The position numbers and the translations under genes were made by a program. From Clostridia bacterium (GTDB lineage Bacteria; Bacillota_A; Clostridia; Oscillospirales; CAG-272), in the NCBI GenBank assembly GCA_017626655.1, contig JAGAIH010000520.1, positions 1-9,936 on the forward strand: a stretch of DNA of 9,936 nt. Direction: 5' to 3'. Under the pieces are notes generated by a model that made no database searches, was not told the DNA's origin, and saw nothing but the letters and a program-made list of their open reading frames with translations. Of the stretch, positions 6,891 through 9,936 are shown in pieces (position 1 is the first letter of the stretch; each line of letters opens with the position of its first letter).

Positions 6891-8285
6891 GTGCGCTACA
6901 CCGAAAAGCTTTTATGGATCCTGGACGAAAACCCCGCCAAGAGACGGGGATACAATGAAGAAAAGGTCCGTGAGAACATCGATTTCGTCCACTCCCTCGG
7001 CCTGAGATGCGACAGCGTGGGCTGGTGCGAGCTGGATCTGGGGGACCCCAAGGCCGAGGCGTACCTGGAAAGGATCGCCGCCTTTTGTAAGAGCAGGGAT
7101 CTCTGGGCGCGGGGATGGTATACCCGCACCTATGCCGAGACCCAGAGCTCCTGGTACAAGCTGGGTACTGCGAGGATACCCGAGGATTCCTGGAGCCTCT
7201 GCGAGATCCCCGCGCCGGACGGTGAAGCCGTCAGGATCCTCGGCTCTGTCAAGGCCTACATGCTGGAGCCCCATTCCCCCAAGGATTGGCACCGCCCCAT
7301 CCCCGCCCGTGTCAAGGACGCCCTGACCGATATGGGGATCCCCAACCTGACCTTCTGCTGGATCAAGGACGTGGGACGCTACGAGTCGGGGCAGTACTTC
7401 CACCTCTACGCCCATGCCCCCCTCCCCCGCTACTACAGCAATCGTGGCTTGAAGTATGAGATCCGCACCGACGTAGCCACCGAGTATCCCAAGATCTGGG
7501 AGCGGATCCTCGCTCTGGGCGGGATGCTCCCCAAGGTGGCTTCCATGTTTTACGATCTTCATATCTCCCTGCCCGACTGCTACAACGCCGCCGATCTCCC
7601 CGACGGCGGTCTGGCCGAGGTGTATAACCCCCTCACCTTCACCCAGCACCTGGTGGATACCCTGCTGATCCGCGAGGACGTGGCGCGAAAGCTCCTGGAG
7701 GCCAAGGCGATCTCCCCCCGCGACCTCGCCCCCGTGCCCATCGTGGAGGACTGCCCGCCCGGGTATTGGGAGGAGATCTCCCGCCCCCGCCCCGAGCCCT
7801 CCGCAGCCTTCATCGCGGCGCGGGAACAGGAACGGCTGGCTCTGGAGGCCAAGCCCCGCCCCCGCAGGAGCATCACCGAAAAGCAAGCCCTGTCCGCTCT
7901 CCGCAAGGCCAAAAAGGAGCGGAAGGAGGACTTCCAAAGGGCCATGCCCAAGGCTGCCGCCGAGGCCCTGACCTCCACGGCTTACGCCCCCCTTGTCCCC
8001 TACTACGGGATCGCCAACGGGGGAGCGCTGTCGGACGAGTATGCGCTGTTGCCCTATGCCCGCTCCCGGGAGGAGACCGAGGCCTTCCGCGCCGATATGG
8101 CCGCCGAGGAGCTTTTGGAGACCCCGCCCGAGGGGGTGTTGATCGCCTTCTGCCTCGACGGGGACCGTATTCTATTGGTGCCCAACGGGGAGGTAACCCG
8201 CTTCAGCCATGAGGTGCCAGAGGTCATCATGAGGTGGCCGACTCTTTCGCAGTTCATATACGACGCCATCAACGAGGAGGCCTGA
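6891..8285 (+). CDS. Hypothetical protein with a possible SUKH/SMI1-KNR4-like C-terminal domain
   Basis: This 464-aa soluble protein begins at GTG 6891. Residues 1-285 match no family I know. They are rich in W and Y (for example RDLWARGWYTRTYAETQSSW, 69-88) and look like a compact folded domain. A charged, proline-rich linker (about 286-355, with KARKERK-like helices) follows. The last 100 residues resemble the SUKH fold: NGGALSDEYALLPYA (376-390), then GVLIAFCLDGDRILLVPNGE (415-434) and RFSHEVPE...WPTLSQFI (437-455). The last part matches the typical pattern of strand, DG turn, strand, SHE, then SFEEFL. SUKH proteins are often immunity proteins against nuclease or deaminase toxins, or regulatory adaptors; no toxin is visible here. 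The gene is third in a set with the HAD and membrane genes, and a strong terminator follows its stop. The CDS is certain; the domain call is tentative. Confidence 0.75.
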   Translation: MRYTEKLLWILDENPAKRRGYNEEKVRENIDFVHSLGLRCDSVGWCELDLGDPKAEAYLERIAAFCKSRDLWARGWYTRTYAETQSSWYKLGTARIPEDSWSLCEIPAPDGEAVRILGSVKAYMLEPHSPKDWHRPIPARVKDALTDMGIPNLTFCWIKDVGRYESGQYFHLYAHAPLPRYYSNRGLKYEIRTDVATEYPKIWERILALGGMLPKVASMFYDLHISLPDCYNAADLPDGGLAEVYNPLTFTQHLVDTLLIREDVARKLLEAKAISPRDLAPVPIVEDCPPGYWEEISRPRPEPSAAFIAAREQERLALEAKPRPRRSITEKQALSALRKAKKERKEDFQRAMPKAAAEALTSTAYAPLVPYYGIANGGALSDEYALLPYARSREETEAFRADMAAEELLETPPEGVLIAFCLDGDRILLVPNGEVTRFSHEVPEVIMRWPTLSQFIYDAINEEA

Positions 8286-8290
8286 CATAT

Positions 8291-8337
8291 AAGACTGCCG
8301 CCGAGGAACGGAAATGACCTCGGCGGCGGTCTTGGTT
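8291..8337 (+). terminator. Intrinsic terminator of the HAD-membrane-SUKH set
   Basis: A 16-bp stem (8291-8306, AAGACTGCCGCCGAGG, with 8318-8333) has only one T-G wobble and an 11-base loop. It starts five bases after the stop codon. The T-tract is poor (TTGGTTT) but the stem is very GC-rich. It could also serve the convergent ATPase gene, since the complement of AAGACT gives a partial tail. Confidence 0.8.
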
Positions 8338-8396
8338 TGGAGATGGAGTCGATCGGATCTGGGGTGGTCGGTGCGTTTCGGTTGGCACAAACCCCT

Positions 8397-8424
8397 GTAG
8401 GGAGCGACGCCCTCGTCGCTCCTC
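8397..8424 (+). repeat. 28-base palindromic repeat, copy 1
   Basis: The copy contains a perfect 9-bp stem GGAGCGACG/CGTCGCTCC (8401-8409 with 8414-8422) and a CCCT loop. It is identical over 28 bases to the reverse complement of 8504-8531. Confidence 0.9.
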
Positions 8425-8480
8425 CACATAGAACATGCCGATATGCTTCGGGGGTAAAGACGAAACATATATAGCTGCCA

Positions 8481-8500
8481 CTAAAAAATGGCGTTTTTAG
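8481..8500. repeat. Small hairpin CTAAAAA/TTTTTAG between the two palindromes
   Basis: A 7-bp stem (8481-8487 with 8494-8500) with loop ATGGCG. An overlapping GCCA/TGGC pairing is also possible. The A/T-rich stem could act as a weak bidirectional terminator. Confidence 0.4.
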
Positions 8501-8503
8501 GTT

Positions 8504-8531
8504 GAGGAGCGACGAGGGCGTCGCTCCCTAC
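8504..8531 (-). repeat. 28-base palindromic repeat, copy 2 (inverted)
   Basis: Exact reverse complement of copy 1, with the same 9-bp stem (8506-8514 with 8519-8527) and an AGGG loop. The copies are 79 bases apart and could pair with each other in a long cruciform. Confidence 0.9.
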
Positions 8532-8534
8532 GAT

Positions 8535-8550
8535 CGGTTATTGGTAACCG
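8535..8550. repeat. Hairpin CGGTTA-TTGG-TAACCG
   Basis: A perfect 6-bp stem with a 4-base loop, 3' of the ATPase gene and just beyond the second palindrome. It may add to ATPase transcript termination; there is no clear T-tract on the - strand. Confidence 0.35.
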
Positions 8551-8591
8551 AGCTGTTGTGCCGAACGACCCGCTAAACCCAATTAAGATCC

Positions 8592-9936
8592 TCAATATCC
8601 CTCGTTCTTCCCACTCAGCCTCCTCCACACCTTCCTCACGAGGTCCGCCGGGAACACCGTCAGCGCCAAAAGGAAGGTCACCCCCAGCTCTTTCGCGGTC
8701 AAGGGGGCCGTCCGTAGTACCGCCCCGCCCACGTAGACGAAAAGGATCTGCACCCCCAGGACCGCCGCCATGATGAGACAGAAGCCCTTGTTGCGGTGGA
8801 GTCCAGCCAAGAGATTGAGACGGTCGGTGCGGGCGTTGAAGCAGTTGAAGACCGAGGAGAAGATGAAAAGGGCGAAGAAGGCGGTCAGCAGGTAGATGTC
8901 GTCCCTTGCAGATCGAAATTGGCCCACGATAAGAGGGCATTTGAGGAAGAGCAGGCAGAGGGCGACGGTAAAGCCCCCCAGCCATAGGATCTGGCTGACC
9001 ATGTAGCGATTCAGGATGGGCTCATCCCGTCGTTTGGGGGCCTCCTCCATGTAGGAGGGCAGAGGGGCCTCCCCCGCAAAGGCCAGGCCGCCCAGGGTGT
9101 CCATGATGAGGTTGATCCACAGCATCTGCACGACGGTCACGGGGGCATCCACCCCCAAGAAGGGGCAGATCATGGTGACCCCCACGGCGCAGAGATTCAT
9201 GGTCAGCTGGAGGGTGATGAACTTGCGGATGGACTTGAAGACGGTGCGGCCGTACAGCACCGCGCGGACGATGGAGGAGAGGTTGTTGTCCAGGATGATG
9301 ATATCCCCCGCGTCCTTGGCGACCTGGGTACCGCTCCCCATGGCGAAGCCCACGTCGGCTCGCTTCAGGGCGGGGGCGTCGTTGATGCCGTCTCCCGTCA
9401 TGCCCACCACCAGCTCCTGCTCCTGGGCGATCCTCACCAGGCGGCTCTTGTCCGCGGGCAGGGCTCGGGCCACCACCCCCAGGCGGGGAAGCAGCTCCTT
9501 TACCCGGCTATCGCTCATGGCGGACAGCTCGTCGTGATCCACTACCCGATCCACCCCTTGCCCCAGGATCCCGCAGGTCTCGGCGATGGAGCGGGCGGTG
9601 TCGCGGTTGTCCCCCGTCATCATGACCACGTGGATTCCCGCCCGACGGAGCTTCTTCACCGAATCGGGGGCCTCGCGCCGCACCTTGTCGGTGAGGAGCA
9701 GGACACAGACCAGGGTCAAGGCGCCGTAGTCGCCCCCCTCCAGACGGGCCTTGGCGGGGAGAGCCGTCCGACCTGCCACCGCCTCGGCGCAGAGGATCAC
9801 CCGCCCGCCCTTTTCGGTCATGGTCTTGATCCGCCTCGCCAGGGCGGCACGGTCCAGGCTCCCTCGGGTGCCGTCGGGACGGTAGGCGTCCGTGAGCCGT
9901 CCCAGGAGACGCTCGGGAGCGCCCTTGACGTACAGC
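8592..9936 (-). CDS. Calcium-transporting P-type ATPase (P2B/PMCA-like), C-terminal part, cut by window end
   Basis: This membrane pump uses ATP to move Ca2+ out of the cytoplasm. The 447 visible residues hold the end of the nucleotide-binding domain (KGAPE, about bases 9916-9930), the phosphorylation-domain hinge TGDN (about 9613-9624), the TGDGINDAPALKRADVGFAM signature (about 9340-9400), and the C-terminal membrane domain with about six helices. Helix M6 carries NLIMDTLGGLAFAGE, whose N and D match the cation ligands of the PMCA/P2B calcium pumps, and FNCFNAR follows in M8. The frame stays open to the window edge, so the start, the DKTGT phosphorylation site and helices M1-M4 lie outside. 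The internal ATG at 9821 is not the start. The gene converges on the SUKH-like gene; 8286-8591 separates them. Family call firm; ion preference inferred from M6. Confidence 0.93.
   Translation of the reverse strand, partial: LYVKGAPERLLGRLTDAYRPDGTRGSLDRAALARRIKTMTEKGGRVILCAEAVAGRTALPAKARLEGGDYGALTLVCVLLLTDKVRREAPDSVKKLRRAGIHVVMMTGDNRDTARSIAETCGILGQGVDRVVDHDELSAMSDSRVKELLPRLGVVARALPADKSRLVRIAQEQELVVGMTGDGINDAPALKRADVGFAMGSGTQVAKDAGDIIILDNNLSSIVRAVLYGRTVFKSIRKFITLQLTMNLCAVGVTMICPFLGVDAPVTVVQMLWINLIMDTLGGLAFAGEAPLPSYMEEAPKRRDEPILNRYMVSQILWLGGFTVALCLLFLKCPLIVGQFRSARDDIYLLTAFFALFIFSSVFNCFNARTDRLNLLAGLHRNKGFCLIMAAVLGVQILFVYVGGAVLRTAPLTAKELGVTFLLALTVFPADLVRKVWRRLSGKNEGY

Larger units (their letters stand above)
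8384..8562. repeat. MITE/REP-like palindromic element in a gene-free region
   Basis: The roughly 300 bases between the two convergent genes hold no credible gene. They carry a nested set of inverted repeats: GGCACAA (8384-8390) with TTGTGCC (8556-8562) outside; two identical 28-base arms (8397-8424 and, reversed, 8504-8531) inside; and small hairpins in and beside the centre. Similar GGAGCGACG-type palindromes are, as I recall, scattered in intergenic DNA of gut Clostridia. No transposase is present, so if mobile it would be non-autonomous. Confidence 0.65.

Noticed and set aside
6912..7937. Long open frame on the - strand
   Set aside because: It is the shadow of the 464-aa gene. It shows no family motif or ribosome site.
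8350..8537. Direct repeat CGATCGG at 8350-8356 and 8531-8537 as target-site duplication
   Set aside because: The left copy is 40 bases away from the palindrome and the right one overlaps its last base, so they do not bracket the element; a 7-base match can be chance.
8558..8773. Small + strand open frame after the palindromes
   Set aside because: It runs mostly antisense to the ATPase 3' end, with proline/serine-rich shadow composition and no ribosome site.

Overview
The window looks like part of a chromosome from a GC-rich member of the Bacillota, most likely a gut Clostridia-type bacterium. The signs are strong AGGAG-type ribosome sites, a clostridial-type MutL C-terminus, a bacterial tgt and a PMCA-like calcium ATPase. 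Most genes are rich in GCC, CTC and AAG codons. A 60-base block of tgt (4501-4560) counts to about 62% GC. No species can be named from the sequence alone.

Layout: (1) 1-335, the 3' end of mutL, in which the conserved reading only holds if a one-base frameshift near base 47 is allowed. (2) 362-4264, a two-gene cassette on the + strand. It holds a full-length MmeI-family (Type IIL/IIG) restriction-modification enzyme of 924 aa, then, 12 bases later, a 371-aa DUF2971 protein. The first half of the restriction gene has the host's base composition. From the NPPF methylase motif onwards, through the target-recognition half and all of the DUF2971 gene, the DNA is clearly AT-richer. The gene is therefore a mosaic. 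(3) 4334-5473, tgt (queuine/preQ1 tRNA-guanine transglycosylase). (4) 5478-5597, an unusual tract of 7/8-base tandem repeats in two opposing arms. (5) 5625-8285, a tight set of three + strand genes: a HAD phosphatase, a two-pass membrane protein overlapping it by 4 bases, and a 464-aa protein with a SUKH/SMI1-like C-terminus. A strong intrinsic terminator follows. (6) 8340-8591, a gene-free stretch holding two identical 28-base palindromic repeats in opposite orientation (MITE/REP-like). (7) 8592-9936, the C-terminal half of a Ca2+-transporting P-type ATPase on the - strand, cut by the window end and convergent with the three-gene set.

Housekeeping genes (mutL, tgt) flank the cassette, which fits a defence insertion at a conserved locus. 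MmeI-type enzymes cut and methylate DNA with one polypeptide and need no partner, so the attached DUF2971 gene is the best candidate here for something undescribed: an accessory or back-up effector co-inherited with an exchanged specificity domain. This is inference from position and composition; no function for the pair can be shown from the sequence.
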